A stretch of 64,000 nucleotides of DNA, taken from contig CM025856.1 of the NCBI GenBank assembly GCA_003952965.2, positions 2,063,127 to 2,127,126 of the forward strand. Direction: 5' to 3'. The position numbers and the translations under genes are program-made. The notes under the pieces are model-generated. The model worked only from the letters and a program-made list of their open reading frames with translations, had not been told where the DNA came from and ran no database searches. Positions 12,688 through 25,788 of the stretch are shown piece after piece. The stretch comes from Morella rubra (Eukaryota; Streptophyta; Magnoliopsida; Fagales; Myricaceae). Within the stretch, counting starts at the first letter, position 1, and every line of letters starts with the position of its first letter.

Positions 12688-15489
12688 ATGTACAAGATGG
12701 AGCCTGAGAATTTTCATCAGCTGCATCAGCTCCAAGAACAGTTCGCCGAGTGTTTTACTTCAGCAACTCAGTCCGTCTATAAAGGTTCAACCACCCATGA
12801 CTGGAATCCAAGCGTGGTTTTGTAAGTACCCTCTTCGTAACTGGGTTAGTAGTTTACCTTCCCTTCAAAAACTTGAATCCATGCAAAATTAAGCACTAGA
12901 AGTACTTTATAATATGTTCCGTCTGAGGATGGTCTTATTTTTCTCACCAAAAGGAAAGAGAGAAACATAGGTGTAATTTTCTGATGTATTCCATAATATC
13001 TATGAATATATGATGATTACACATACCGGAACAGTATATAAACATACCTGGTTGCTGAAAATATATAGTGAGCAAAGGAAGAAGGGAAAAGGAAATTTGA
13101 GAAGTGACTAATTATTATATCGACGATATTTTTCTTTGCATATTTGTAAATTGTAATAGTTGATGTGTCCGTCAAATTAAGATACCATTTCCAAAATCCA
13201 AGTCATTGGATTCTTCTCAAGTATGTTTTCCTTCAATAACTTCGGTATCATGTTTAGGGTTTCGGACTGTGTTTGTTGTACATGACTAGAATTGAGGATC
13301 ACCATTCACCATTGCTGCGTTAAAGTGGCATTAGCAACGGCACAGTGCCGAACTTTCCTAAAAGGGTTTTACGGCGCCCTATGTGCTACTTTCTAGTCTC
13401 TATCTCTGTGAGAAACTTTCAGCTTATGGTCCCGTGTAGATATTGTAGGCGCTCTTATGGCGGAATCGGGTAGATCTTTATATCCCTCTGTGATTTTTGA
13501 TTGTAACTTCTTAGTCTATTTCGGCTCTTGATAGATATATCATATTATATCATGATGTTTATCTCATAACCTTGTTTGTGCAGAAATGATAGTAACTACC
13601 ATAGCTATCTGCCTGAAAGCGTCCCAAACTCGAGGGAATTGTGGCGGAAGTACCCCATTGAAAACCCTCTTTTTAGACCTTCCATGTATCAGGAATCAAG
13701 TTTTTGTTATGCCAAAACTACCCAACAATCGCCCAATGAACTGTTCCTTGCAAAACTTAAAGAAGAGATGCCAGATACTATTCCCAAACTGAGCGAAATA
13801 ATATACAGCCCCTTTGATGCAGAAGAATCACATTCCGTATCCACAAAACATGAGCAGCAATGTTCTCCTAATATGTGTGAGAATCTCTGCCTGGGCAACT
13901 TTTCTCCCGGTAGTCAAACTGGACGACAGCCTTCGGTTGTAGATTTGTACTCCAACGATCATCGGAACCCAGCAAGATTTGGAGGTCTAGCTGGATCGAG
14001 TAGATATAATTTCAACCATGTTTTTCCCTGCTTTTCACCCTCAGATTTGTCTTCTCCATTATCATCACATTCTTTAGGTTTGAACTTGCAAACTTTGGAT
14101 CTCTTGACCTCTACCAATAATCGTGGGAATTTTAGCCAGTCTTCAGATGAGAGTTTAGGCTTTCGAAGAGGAAGTGTGAGCACTCTAAGCCCTGATCCCA
14201 TGCATGAACTTTCTGATAGTCCATCAAACAGCTCCAGCAAGGTGGGTATCTCCTTGCCAACTCGTACATACTGATAGGTATATCTATATATTTTGTTTCT
14301 GCTTCTGTCACTAAAGTTTTGATCATCATCATCGATCATTAACTATGCTTACACTTAGCGAAGAAATTTTTTGATCATGGAGGTGGTAATAATAATATTT
14401 CATGATCTGATATTTTTTTGATCTTTCCATTAATCTTACGTTTCTTTCCCTAGATTCTCTTTACATGTTACTGTTATTCTCTTTGGAAGAATTCATATCT
14501 CTCAAGTCTGGACTTCAAGCAAGCATTTGATGGTCCCTATAATAAACTTTTTATCTGTAATTTTAAAAGAATACGACAGCTTTCATGAATGAAATTCCAA
14601 GAAGAAAGAGACCCAACAGTACTTCTGAGCCAAAGGAGTGTCATGCAGAAGCTAAGAAGTCCCGGTCAGTGTCACGATGCTCATGCCCACCACTGAAGGT
14701 GATTACTTTTTGTCAAGATACCAAATCTCCAGTTAAAGTTTACTCCACTTTCTGAAAGTTTGCTGCCCGGAATTGGTTTAAAACTAGGTACGAAAGGAGA
14801 AACTAGGAGACAGGATTGCAGCCCTTCAAAAGTTGGTGGCACCTTTTGGCAAGGTTATATCTCTACTCTCAGCACATGTCCTTTTACCTAGGTCTATCAG
14901 AACCCACTATTCTGTGTCTAAGAAGCTAGGGCCGGGGAATTATATTATCCTTTTGTCGATGCTTTAAACTTTTTTTTTTTTTTTTTTGTTCTTTTGTTCT
15001 CTCTTTAACATTTGGTTGGATGGACGTTGCAGACAGATACGGCCTCCGTGTTAACAGAAGCTATTGGGTACATTCAATTCCTTCATGACCAAATCCAGGT
15101 GAACTTTTTTAAAAAATTTCCAACATTATTGATCTCTTCTCATTGAAACTCAAATAGGTTTTGATCCTTGCAGACACTGAGTATGCCTTATAAGTCATCC
15201 CACAACAAACCCATTAGGGCCATGCAAACGGTATGATATTCTTGTGCCCCTCTGAATATATATATAACACAAAAAGGGTCTCTCTTTCTCTCCGTCTCTA
15301 TATACTCTCTGAGTGTTCTATATGAGCCCGAAGAGATTTTTTTTTTCTTTCGAATCTATGATTTCTATTGTCCACATATAATGACAGGGCTTGAACAAGG
15401 AGGGAAGAGAAGCGAGGCCGGACCTGAAAAGTAGAGGACTATGCCTTCTGCCCCAGTCTAGTATACCATATATAAGGGGTTTAGATTAA
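12688..15489 (+). CDS. bHLH110-like transcription factor, one-base deletion in exon 1
   Basis: Transcription factor of the atypical bHLH group that includes Arabidopsis bHLH110, 112 and 123. Seven exons can be placed: 12688-12820, 13584-14245, 14580-14698, 14788-14853, 15033-15098, 15174-15230 and 15388-15489, all with GT-AG borders. Exon 2 encodes a Ser-rich region with LGLNLQTLDLLTS; exons 3-6 encode SRCSCPPLKVRKEKLGDRI, AALQKLVAPFGK, TDTASVLTEAIGYIQFL and TLSMPYKSS; the end has the family motif DLKSRGLCLLPQ. Exon 1 begins MYKMEPENFHQLHQLQEQ, as relatives do. The exon 1 end reads THDWNPSVVL only one frame over from the start codon, and that frame is the one that joins exon 2, so one base is missing near 12780. 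With that base the product would be about 401 residues. DNA-binding nuclear protein; target genes cannot be read from the sequence. Confidence 0.88.
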
Positions 15490-16184
15490 GGGGTTTGGTG
15501 ATCATGGTCAGTAAATAAAAGAGACAATTTGAAGGCCCTAATATTAAGAAGAATTATGCTGAAATCATGACCAGTATATACGCTTGACACAAACTGTCCA
15601 GGCTAGTCTCTTGGACTTCATGCTTGTCCGCCTTCTTCTTCCTCTTTCTTTTTGGCTACTTGTTACAAACAGCTCAACCTCTATATATATGAAAAAGGTC
15701 GATGTTTTTAGTAGTACAAAGTTTCTCAGTCTTTGTAGAATGTTTGCTCTCTGCGTATAGCAGGTTATACCGTTATTGTTCGTTCCAAAGTTTTAAACTG
15801 ATAGCAAACAAGTTAAAAATAAAGGGGACAAGAGTGATGAATCTAATCACTTAATCATCATTTGGCATCTTATTCTAATAAGATCTTGAGCACTAACCTG
15901 AGTGGCACTCCTGTCATTCAGCACGAGTAAGGGCAATAAAAATTGATCCTGACAGATTTGTTTAGCAATTAAAGGAGTGATGGACATCACAGTTTATTTA
16001 AGACTACAATTGAGAAAGAATTGGCACAACTAAATAGCGGTCAGAAGCTCTTTATTTGCATATTTTGCAAGGGAATAATGGGGCATTGGGTGGGGTTGGA
16101 GAAGTGAACAACACCCAAATGATGGAATCCTCAGCATCTTTTGGCGTACGTCCAGCATTGCTTCCTTCACCAGTTGAACTGCAT
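15490..16184. other. Tail-to-tail spacer between bHLH110-like and SFH genes
   Basis: The plus-strand bHLH gene and the minus-strand SFH gene converge here. The spacer holds their 3' UTRs and no other coding sequence that I can support. Confidence 0.6.
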
Positions 16185-16249
16185 TACGTTTCCGCATTTT
16201 GAAAATCGGACACTCCATGTAAAACATAATGTCGAAGGACAAGAAAGGC

Positions 16250-19200
16250 CTACAACACAATAACCATAATAATAGTAAAGCTGATGTTATGGCTTTGGAA
16301 ACACACCACTTTCTTCTTCTTTTTCTTTTTGTCAATATAAGCCTTGAGCTCCTCTTGTGTGGCAAGCGACTCCTCTAAAGCCTAAAAACACACAAGTAAT
16401 CAACACAAATTAAACATAATTATATATCAGACTCTAGCCTTTTTTTTTTACCCCCTTTGGCCGTCTTGTGCTGATAAGAAATTCATAGGTGTACCTTCTT
16501 GGTTGCCATAAGATCTAGCTCCAGGGAATCAACCTGGCTTATAGTCGCATTCAGCATTTCCTCCTTTTCAGCTGGCATGCCAGCAGGCTTCATGCTCAAT
16601 CCACTCACTTTCTCCTCCAATCCAGCCATTAATTTCAAGAAAGGCATGTACTCAGCACCAGAGATGGCAGGTTCAGAAAACTGGTGCAAAGGCACCTGGC
16701 CTATGAACATTGTATCAGCACAGTATATGGGACTGGTGTAGATGATGGCATCTGTGAGCTTCTTGGGCATGTTATGTGTCAATCTGGCCATAGTGACGAT
16801 GCCCATAATAAAGGTCATAGCACCGGTAAAAAATTGAGAGCTTAACCCTTTGGGAATGTTTGCAAGCATCATGCATGGCAAAACAATCTGCTGTTTGAGT
16901 AATTGGAAAAGTAACATGTGTACGGTTTTTGGGAAAGAATATAGCACATGCTATCTGGATTAGAAAAGGGAACACAAAACGACAGATACAAGACAACCTA
17001 GAAATAGTTTTGCACGAAGAAAGCATACAACGCAATAATTTCCATAATCATGAATGTAATCCAATGGACAACATAGACATGCATAAAATAGTAATTTACC
17101 GTTTCCCGTTTCATAGAGAAATCTCTTGCAGTAAATCATCCATATATCATTTCTGAAGAAGGAAAAGATACTACTGTTGTCTAAGACTTGGCAAGTATTA
17201 CATTAGCAACCACATAATTTTTTTTCCTTCGTCAAGCCAAAGAAAGAACAAAATGGTTGCATGAAACTATGGTGGTCTTCCTGCTAAAGCTAAAAAGTTG
17301 GTTAGGCTTATTAGTGCAACTATGTACAATGCTTATGCTAATCCTAACTTCCCAGGCCACATTTAATTCCTACCCAACATGTGCTGGGTGCTGAAAAACC
17401 ATCCAATAGATACCGAACCATAGGGCTATAAACAAGTTGAGCAGAGTAGTGACACATATGTTGAGCTCGAGCTCGGCTCGTTTAACACATATAAGAGCTC
17501 GAGCTTGAAAATCCTTGTTCGAACTCGGCTCGTTAAATTTTAAACAAGTTCAAACTGACACAAAACAAACAAACGAGCTCAGCTCGACTCAAGCTCGAGC
17601 TTGAGCTCGTTTTATATTTTTAAAATTAGGGAGAACCTTTTCAAGATTTGAAATTACCATACTTTTGGCACTTAAAATTTTGGCCCTAATTAAAAAAAAT
17701 TACAAAATAATCTATCCACATTACCATGAAATTATGTATAAAAGTTCTAAATTTATGATCTAACGTATAATTAACATAGGCCAATAGTATAGACATCTAT
17801 TTCTAAAGATAGATGTTGATTTTAGCTTATGAATTACGATAATATCAGTTGTATTTTGACTCGATAAAATCTCAATGGTACATTTGTCATCAAGTATAGA
17901 CTACTCTATGTCCTAAGGTATACTAAACATGACCTATTAATTAAATTAGAGGTGCTTCCATGCTTATTCGCTATTCCACAATAAGGAACTCCTCTAATCT
18001 TAATTTTCTATGTACAAAATCAAGTTTAGTTATTTATACTTTTGTCAAAATTTGATATATATTGAATATCTAGATCATTGAATCATAATGATGGAAGTTA
18101 CGAAGATAAAGATTAGCGGAATTTCTTATGAATGAATTTTTAACTTCATATTAGCTATATAAATATACGAATGACTATGAATTACTAAGAAAATGTTAAA
18201 CTAACATAAAACACATATGTTATATATATTGAAGTAGCAAAATTTTTAAGTAAATATAAAATCGTAAAACATGTAGTTACATATATGTGGTTATAATATA
18301 GAAATTAAGAAACAACCCTTATAGAGTGTTTCAAACTTAAATTAAAATGCATAACAAAATGTATGAATAGATATACATACATTAATATCAAATAAAATGA
18401 CAACCTATTAGAAATATTTTGTTTTATATAAATGAAAAAATATTTAATTACATATGTTATAACAAATATATTAAATCGAGCTTAAACTAAAATGCATAAC
18501 AAAATATACACTTATATATTCATAAATGACAATATAGATTTTATAAAGTAACTTAATATGATAATATCATAAAAATTTAATATAAACCAATATATATATA
18601 TATATAATAGTAAGAATATAAATATATTTTTATTTATATGTATCTTTTTAATACGAGCTTTTAAATGAGCTCAAATGAGCCGAGTTGAGCTTATATAAGC
18701 TTTGTTCGTGAGCTTAGATCGAGTCGAGCCGAGTTTAACTGAGTTTGGCTCGTTTAATATTCGAGCTAGAAATGAAGTTTGAACTCGGCTCATTTATTAA
18801 ACGAATCGAGCTCGAGTCAAGCTTATACGAGCCGAGTTCGAGTTGTTCATGAACGGTTTGGTTCATTTACAGCCCTACCGAACCAGTTCATAACATATTG
18901 AACACTCAAGTTAGATGGAAGAACATGTAAAAGTTAGATGAAGGAACATGCTAAACACACCAAGTCCAGCTTCTCCCCCCACCCCTACCTTTTTCTATCT
19001 CTTCCTGAATGATCCCTAAAGTAATTCACATGTCTCGCAATAGACCTAGGTAAATCGATTGCCACTTCCTTCTAATTCCTTCTTGCAATTCCAGAATAAA
19101 TTACACTAGGGGAAGGAAGACTACAAATCATTTTCAGATCACACAGATACTTTATCACCCTTTAAGATATAGATAAGAGCCTGTGCATAATTGAAAAATA

Positions 19201-22200
19201 AGTCTGTATGCATCTAATTATAAATTTAGGTAGAGGACCTTTTGAAGGGGCAGATCTACCATTATCTACCACCTTTTGCCAAGTGGGATCCACAGTTTTG
19301 TCAACCATTGGGACCAATTCTTCACATCTGTAGTTCTGTTGGCAATTTTGTGCTGTTGAAACCTGTAGGGTCCATTTTTCATCAAAATTTTGAATTGTCA
19401 CTTGCATTGACAAAAGTGAAGGAACGGAAAGGAGCTAGGAAAACAGATTAAAAAAAAACAAGGAAAAAAGAGGAGGTGGGGGAGTATACAAGTGAGCTTA
19501 AAAGATCCATTAGAGTTTTTTTATTTTATAAAAGCATATGAATGAATGTGCATCAAACAGAAATGAAACGAAGTGCCACTCCAACCACTGCAGGGCGCCC
19601 CCACCCCAAAAGACAACAAAGAAAATAAATCACTGCTAAGACAGATAAAGAATTCTAATAGAACAGAGGCATTTTGAGTCCAGTTCAGTGCTAGGAACAG
19701 ATTGAGTTCCAGCATTTTCAGAGTTATGCATCCATACAGAAAATTTAAATCTGAGAAACTGCCACTAGAATAAGGTTTATTGGTGCTAATGAACCAATAA
19801 GTTATGGCACCAGGCAATCAAACAAGTACTTTGCACTTCCACAAAACCCCTTGCCTCTGCATTTACCCTCATTGGCATCATCAAACAAGTGAAAGCCAAT
19901 GGTAGAAGACTATATTTTGGATGGCCTAAGCAAATCTTGCTGCCTTGCCTAGCAAACACAGAAACAAAAAGTGTGCTTTTTTTCTTCTTCTTCTTCTCAG
20001 TAATGAGGAATCCTGTGTAGAAGGCCTAGAACAGAGCCAACATCAAGGCAACCCCAAACACTTGAAATTGTATCACATCCCTTGCACAGAAAGTCAGAGG
20101 ATTCAAACCTAGGATACCAACATAGGAAGTATGCCCACTTGCCAATTGAGGTGGTCCATAGGGACAATTTCGTTTTTGCTTTTTCCTGACAAGATTAAAC
20201 ATGAGGTCTCCCCATACTTACTTCTTCATAGATATGAGACAGTTGTTGGTGCCTGACATGCTCCCTTGGAAGTCCAAAAGAGAGAGATTGAATGTCATCT
20301 ACCCTTGGAGCTGCCTCCACACTAGAAGAGTCACATCCCTGAAAAGTGGTATGTAAAGAATGTCAGGCAGTTAAGCATTGAGTAGAAGCATGGAAAGACA
20401 ATAGAATCCAGAAGATTAGAGCTAATATCAAATCCAACATTAATTAGAGAGATGAAATGAGGAAAAAAGTGGAACAGTTGTTTATGTTCAATGATCAGGC
20501 CAGACCTTAGGGAACACTATCTCATCCTCAGATATTGTCTTCTCCTCTGCGCTCTTAATCCCAGGTTTTTTCGTACATTTATGAGCACCATTCTGAACCA
20601 TCTGCATCTCCATATATTCAACAATAATGTTACTTCCTAGATAATCAATCGCATTGTAAGTGACAAAAAAAATATGCAAAAAGAGAGTTTTGAAAGACAC
20701 ATTTAATATGTCTGGATCCTTCCATGGGCCCTTATCAGAACGCATGCAGCCTCCTTGATCAGCACAGGTACATGTGCCTCCCAGAAATTCTGGCAACTCG
20801 CTGGTAGAAGAAGACAAACAATGTATGTTCAATATAGAAAAAAATTCAAAAAACAAATGAAGTATGATTATAGAGTTAGATAAGAAATCAAGATGAGGTA
20901 AAACTCCAGAAATAAAATACTTCTGAGAACCTTACCTATCATCAATTATTTCAAGCAACTTGCTTTGGTAGTTGTTGCCAAGAACCTGGTGAATAATACA
21001 TGTCAGCAGTTAATATATTGCATAGATCAAAACTGGTGGAGTATAAGGTGTGCCCTTACATGAATTTTTGCAGTTGTCTTAGGATCTAGGAAAGACTTTA
21101 CAGTGTTCCACAACATTCTAAACCCAGAACCAGCATTGATAATGAACATCTGTTTTAATGACTGCAGGGAAGATGACAATCAGCATGGCATGAAAAATCC
21201 TGTCATCCTATGTAAATAGAAGGTTCATAGGCAAAAGAATGAGAAACAAGTTACCTCGGGATAATTGTCATTATCAATTTTCTGAATGCAACAAACAAGC
21301 TCCCTGGCAGCTTTGTTGAAATGTTTCAGTCCCTGCAGCGTTGACTCAGCATCAGTATAGGTTATGTGAAAAGATCTCTTAAACTTTCTTCACTTTTATC
21401 GTTTTTGCTCTAAAAGATTGGTCTTTCCTTTTACTTGTTGCAACTATTACAGCTCATGTTCTCACATACCACTCCTTGCACATCCAGGATGGTTGTACTT
21501 TGATCAATTTGCTTCTTTGCTGCAATTGAACAAGCAGGAAACTTTACAGCAAATGTCCTCTCAAATTCCCTTATGTGGTATCTCACATATCGCTCCATAT
21601 TTGTGACTTGCATCAGTTTTGTAGGGTTTACTTTTCCTAATCTCTCGATGTATACAGGCCGTCCATCCTTATCTACTCCATGATGCCCTTGAGGGTAGTG
21701 TTCCAGTACTTCATTGATTTCCTTAAATTCAAAATCCTTTGAGAAAAGAAATCAGAGTCAAATGAAAGCAAATATAGGCAAAAAATCTGATGAATCTATA
21801 GTCTCAGCCAACCATTTCTGAAAGAAATACCTCAATGATAGTGTCAGCACCAAATTCCTTCCTCCACTGGAGCATGTCAGACCACATTTGCTTTGTTTTC
21901 ACAACATCAAATTTCCTGGCCTTCAAGAATCTGTGGCATCAAAGTTTTCAAATGACTCGACAATAAAAAGACAACCTTACAGTTTACTGGAAAAGAAGTA
22001 GAGCAATCATGTTCATCTCTTTTCCACAGAATTAATCTCCCTAAACTGTTCAATGCATGCCAAATCGCACTATAACTAATATGTTTTTACTCCAGTAGCA
22101 ATGGTTTCCATTAACCTCAACGCAGTTCTTCAAATGTGGCACTAAAGGAAGTAGACAAAAGAATCTTTTTCTAATCTGACAGAAGTATAGATATCTGAAC

Positions 22201-23501
22201 ATGTTGTGCATTATCGGGATAATGTGTATTCTTGTTAAAACAAAAATACCAGTTTTCCTGTACTTTCTTTTGAGCATATTATGGAAATACTAGCACTGGA
22301 TCTATACATTCATCAACAAAGCAGATGAAACAAGAAAAGTACGTAACCTGAGCATCATATGATAATCATTGTGCTTTGCAGGAAGAAGCTCATCCAATAT
22401 AAGTGCTTGATAGAAAGCATCCACAACCTGCAACTCCTCCGCATCATGCACATCCTCGATTTCAACAGACATGACTTTACTACTTCTCCTACCCTTTTTT
22501 GTCAAGGTATTCCTGAACTTGGTGGAGGCATGGATCGCCTTCTGCTTCAAAGACCCAATTCTTGTCTTCTTTTCATCATCGAAGTTCTCAACATCAGATC
22601 TTTCAAGGGCTAAAAATCATTACATCTCACCATCATATATGATGTACAAAGTACATAAAATTGAAGTGTTTTTGCTAACATTGGTATTTCAATTAGGGAC
22701 ACATCCAGCCAATATAAATATATAAATATTCTTCAATCAGCATGCAATATAAAGCTTTTGGCTGTTAACCACCTTCCAAAAAAAAGAACACAACACAAAT
22801 GAATATCAGGTACGACATCATTTCCCATTACAGTTCAATCCTCAATACTAGACTTCTAATATTCCAATTACTTTCCACCTAGTAGCAATGTTGCTGATAG
22901 TCGCACACAAGTAAAATAGAATCTCAGAAAAAAGTATAGCTATACTTGATATTTGGATCTTCTTAAAAGCAACAACGTGCATCACATTCCAACCCTAATT
23001 CTTGGGGTCAGTGAATCTGGAACCACATAAAAAATTTAAAAATCTGCATCCCTAAGACACTTTTAAACAAAGAAAAAAAATGAGAAGCTTTGACTTTGGG
23101 ATACCTGGTATCGAAGAAAGTGGTCCAGACATGGTGTATCGGTTTGGACTGTGTGATGCAGCAGAGGGCAGAATTATCAAGCACTCATATCACCAATGTC
23201 ATAACCCTCTGCCGAATGCCTGCACGTTTGCACAGTCCCATCAATATTTTACCATTACATTTTTTGAACAATAGAAGGGCAACCCAAAAACCAATACGTG
23301 CACACAAAATCAAGCTCTCCGTCTCTTCGCCCAAAAGAGACAGCACAAAACAAAAAGTTTTATTTTCACATCAGAATCTAAAGCCTAACACCAACATCAA
23401 GCTAAACCAAACTAGTGAAGATAAATTGAGCATTAAGTAAATGAAAAATCATGATTACGTGGGACCAATGGGACCAAAACAAAGAGAGAATGTGGTCGGT
23501 G

Positions 23502-23541
<40 letters not shown>

Positions 23542-23606
23542 CCTCTAGACAAGCAAGGAGGGGTTCTGGGGCGCGAGGCAGAGAAGGCAAGTATAAAAGA
23601 CCGCAT
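16250..23606 (-). CDS. SEC14-like phosphatidylinositol/phosphatidylcholine transfer protein (SFH, nodulin type)
   Basis: Lipid transfer protein with an N-terminal Sec14 (CRAL-TRIO) domain and a C-terminal nodulin domain, a plant family tied to phosphoinositide signalling and polarised membrane growth. Exons: 23543-23606 (least certain), 22348-22609, 21831-21930, 21470-21736, 21255-21332, 21060-21161, 20936-20985, 20701-20800, 20506-20601, 20222-20338, 19239-19362, 16495-16847 (or from 16890) and 16250-16381. Signature segments are [116 protein letters not shown] and [13 protein letters not shown]. The 16847 acceptor keeps the frame and gives about 614 residues. The 16890 acceptor adds a family-like stretch ([10 protein letters not shown]) but then needs a one-base shift. 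A TAG at 16250-16252 ends the frame; the family's tail stays readable for 20 more codons (AFLVLRHYVLHGVSDFQ) to a TAA at 16185. Confidence 0.88.
17421..18877. mobile_element. Non-autonomous hAT-type DNA transposon in an SFH intron
   Basis: A 1457-bp AT-rich element with terminal inverted repeats TAGGGCTATAAAC (left) and, read inward from the right end, TAGGGCTGTAAATGAAC. It is bounded by a perfect 8-bp target duplication CCGAACCA (17413-17420 and 18878-18885). Subterminal regions are packed with GAGCTCGAGCTCGGCTCG-type words in both orientations. Eight-base duplications and YAGGG ends are the hAT signature. No transposase frame is present, so it needs a partner to move. The perfect target duplication suggests a fairly young insertion. 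It lies between SFH exons 11 and 12. Confidence 0.88.
19980..20165 (-). mobile_element. Candidate tRNA-derived SINE in an SFH intron
   Basis: Read on the minus strand this block has a Pol III A-box-like word (TGGCAAGTGGGC) followed about 35 bases later by a B-box-like word (GGTTTGAATCC), then a unique body and an A-rich end (GAAGAAGAAGAAAAAAAG). That order is typical of plant SINEs. I found no clear target duplication, so the limits are approximate. It sits between SFH exons 10 and 11. Confidence 0.4.
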
Positions 23607-24438
23607 AATTCTCAGGGAATTAGCGTTCCATCGGAAATGGCGGAGGTACGGTGCGCGTGTGGTGACAGAAACGAAGTAACCTTAAGGAGAGAGAGAGATT
23701 CGATCTTGACCAAGTCTTAGAGCATGGATACGGAGACGAACTGGGGCGAAATGTGCCGCTCCATACAAATCTTAACAATCTTACCAGACACCGCCCTTGA
23801 AGTTTTGGCTTGGTCCACCAGGCAAAATCTAGTTCCATTACTCGACCTATACTTGGTTTTCCCAAAACAGTGAAGGAGCCCTTTGGGATACCTGGTATCG
23901 AAGAAACAGACAATGGAATGTCAAGCACTCATATCACCAATGACGAATGCCTGCACGTTTAGTCAATATTTTACCATTACCAATCAATACGTTCAATCTC
24001 TTGATCAGAATCTAAAGGACTAGTGAAGATAAATTGAGCATTAAGTAAATGAAAAATCATGATTACGTGGGACCAATGGGACCAAAACCAGATTACCTCT
24101 AGACAAGCAAGGAGGGGTTCTGGGGCGCGAGGCAGAGAAGGCAAGTATAAAAGACCGCATAATTCTCAGGGAATTAGCGTTCCATCGGAAATGGCGGAGG
24201 TACGGTGCGCGTGTGGTGACAGAAACGAAGTAACCTTAAGGAGAGAGAGAGATTCGATCTTGACCAAGTCTTAGAGCTAGGGACCGAGACACGGAGACGA
24301 ACTGGGGCGAAATGTTAGGCCGCTCCGTACAAATCTTAACGGTATCTTACCAGACACCGCCCTTGACGTTTCTGGCTTGGTCCCCAGGCAAAATCGTTCA
24401 TTACTCGACCTCTTGTTTTCCCAAAACTGAGGAGCCCT
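23094..24438. repeat. Tandem duplication of the SFH promoter and first exon
   Basis: Copy A (23094-23880) is followed directly by copy B (23881-24438). Both begin CTTTGGGATACCTGG. The core around the first exon and start (about 23540-23725 and 24092-24280) is identical, while copy B lacks many scattered pieces elsewhere, including the whole GA run. The second first-exon copy would be 24097-24160 on the minus strand, with the same ATG and GT donor. If real, SFH has two alternative first exons and promoters; if not, copy B is an assembly leftover. Confidence 0.8.
23505..23538. repeat. (GA)n microsatellite
   Basis: An uninterrupted GA dinucleotide run just inside the first SFH intron, next to the donor of exon 1. 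It is missing from the duplicated copy at 24.09 kb. Confidence 0.95.
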
Positions 24439-25788
24439 ATCTGGTTCAGACGAAATAATGTCCTCAAGACAAGCTTAGTCCCCCTAGCAAACTTCAATCC
24501 TGACGTTTCACCTAAGCGTCACTGATGCCATTTTAAGGCGATACAGAGTTATTAGGTCGATTACCGTCGCCATAAGTTACAACAGAATTCTAAATGGGTT
24601 GAGTGTTATCTGATTTTCTCTCCCCAAACAACAGCTAGAAAAGGAAAAGTGTGGAATAGACATGCCTATTAAGTAAAAAAAAAAAAAAAAAAACTTCAAA
24701 TTTAAAAATCATCAATTGAAAGCTATTTTCCACCGAATTTCGTAACATATGCATTCATAGAATCATATTTGATGCTCAAGGTATGACCCTAGGTCCAGTG
24801 AAATTTGGATTTATTCTTTCTTTTTAGTTTGTTTATGTATGAGAAATTAAAAAATTACTGCTTGAAGTTTTATAGAATTTGTAAATTAGACTTCCGTCCT
24901 ATTTTTATTCAGATTTTTTAAATGTATAGTGATGTGACATGCTAAGCTTTTAAAAAATAAATAAAAATCATAATTATAACAACTGCCATTTCTTTCCTCC
25001 TTTAGATATCTATTGCGTCTATATGCCGTTTCAGGGAAAGTCAGAGCTTTTTTCTCAAAGAAAAAAAAAACAATTTTATTTTTCTTATAAGCTTTTTTGT
25101 TTTTAAGAGTAACGAGATTCGATCCAAAATCTCTTCTGCAAACAGCATCAGACGGGCACGTGGCTTTTGATAAAATTTTAAAATTTTAAATATGATGTGA
25201 ATATTTAAATAATATTAAAATTTGTGTAAAAATTATTAAATTATATTAATGTTTGTTAAAAAAAAATTTATTAACGTCTCTGTAAATATAATATTATGAT
25301 TATAATTTTAAAGGATTGGATTTAAATTCTAAAAATTTCGTCAAAACGAATCGTGCCTTTAATTTCTTCTAATTCCTAGTCAAAGGTTATATTACAAATA
25401 TTTGCTCTTTAACCTCAGCGTGATGAACTCGCACATGGTGGCCGTACAGTGGCTTGCTGCCTACCAGGCCGCCAGAAGCAATCAAAACATTTGGTACAAC
25501 AACCTAACTCAAATTCCCCTACGCATCAGATGATAATTGGTTTGGTTAATGCTTGGCGTCCAATTTAGCATTAGCATTCAACAAATTCCTGAAGTTCCTT
25601 GTAATCATCGTGCAAAAGGCTTAAGAAAGAAAAAAAAGAAAAGAAATTGTGCAGCAGAAAGGTGCAAGGAGAAATCCACATATATATTAGAAGTGGCTTA
25701 GACAACACAAACATACATTTAAAACCCACTCTCCTCCAAATGGCCAAAAATGAGTCTCCAAGTAGAAAAGCTGCAATTCTTCTATTTT
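24439..25788. other. Intergenic spacer between SFH and PLP3
   Basis: AT-rich DNA with an A run near 24678 and no coding sequence I can support. It holds the upstream side of the SFH duplication and the 3' flank of the PLP3 gene. Both genes are on the minus strand. Confidence 0.55.
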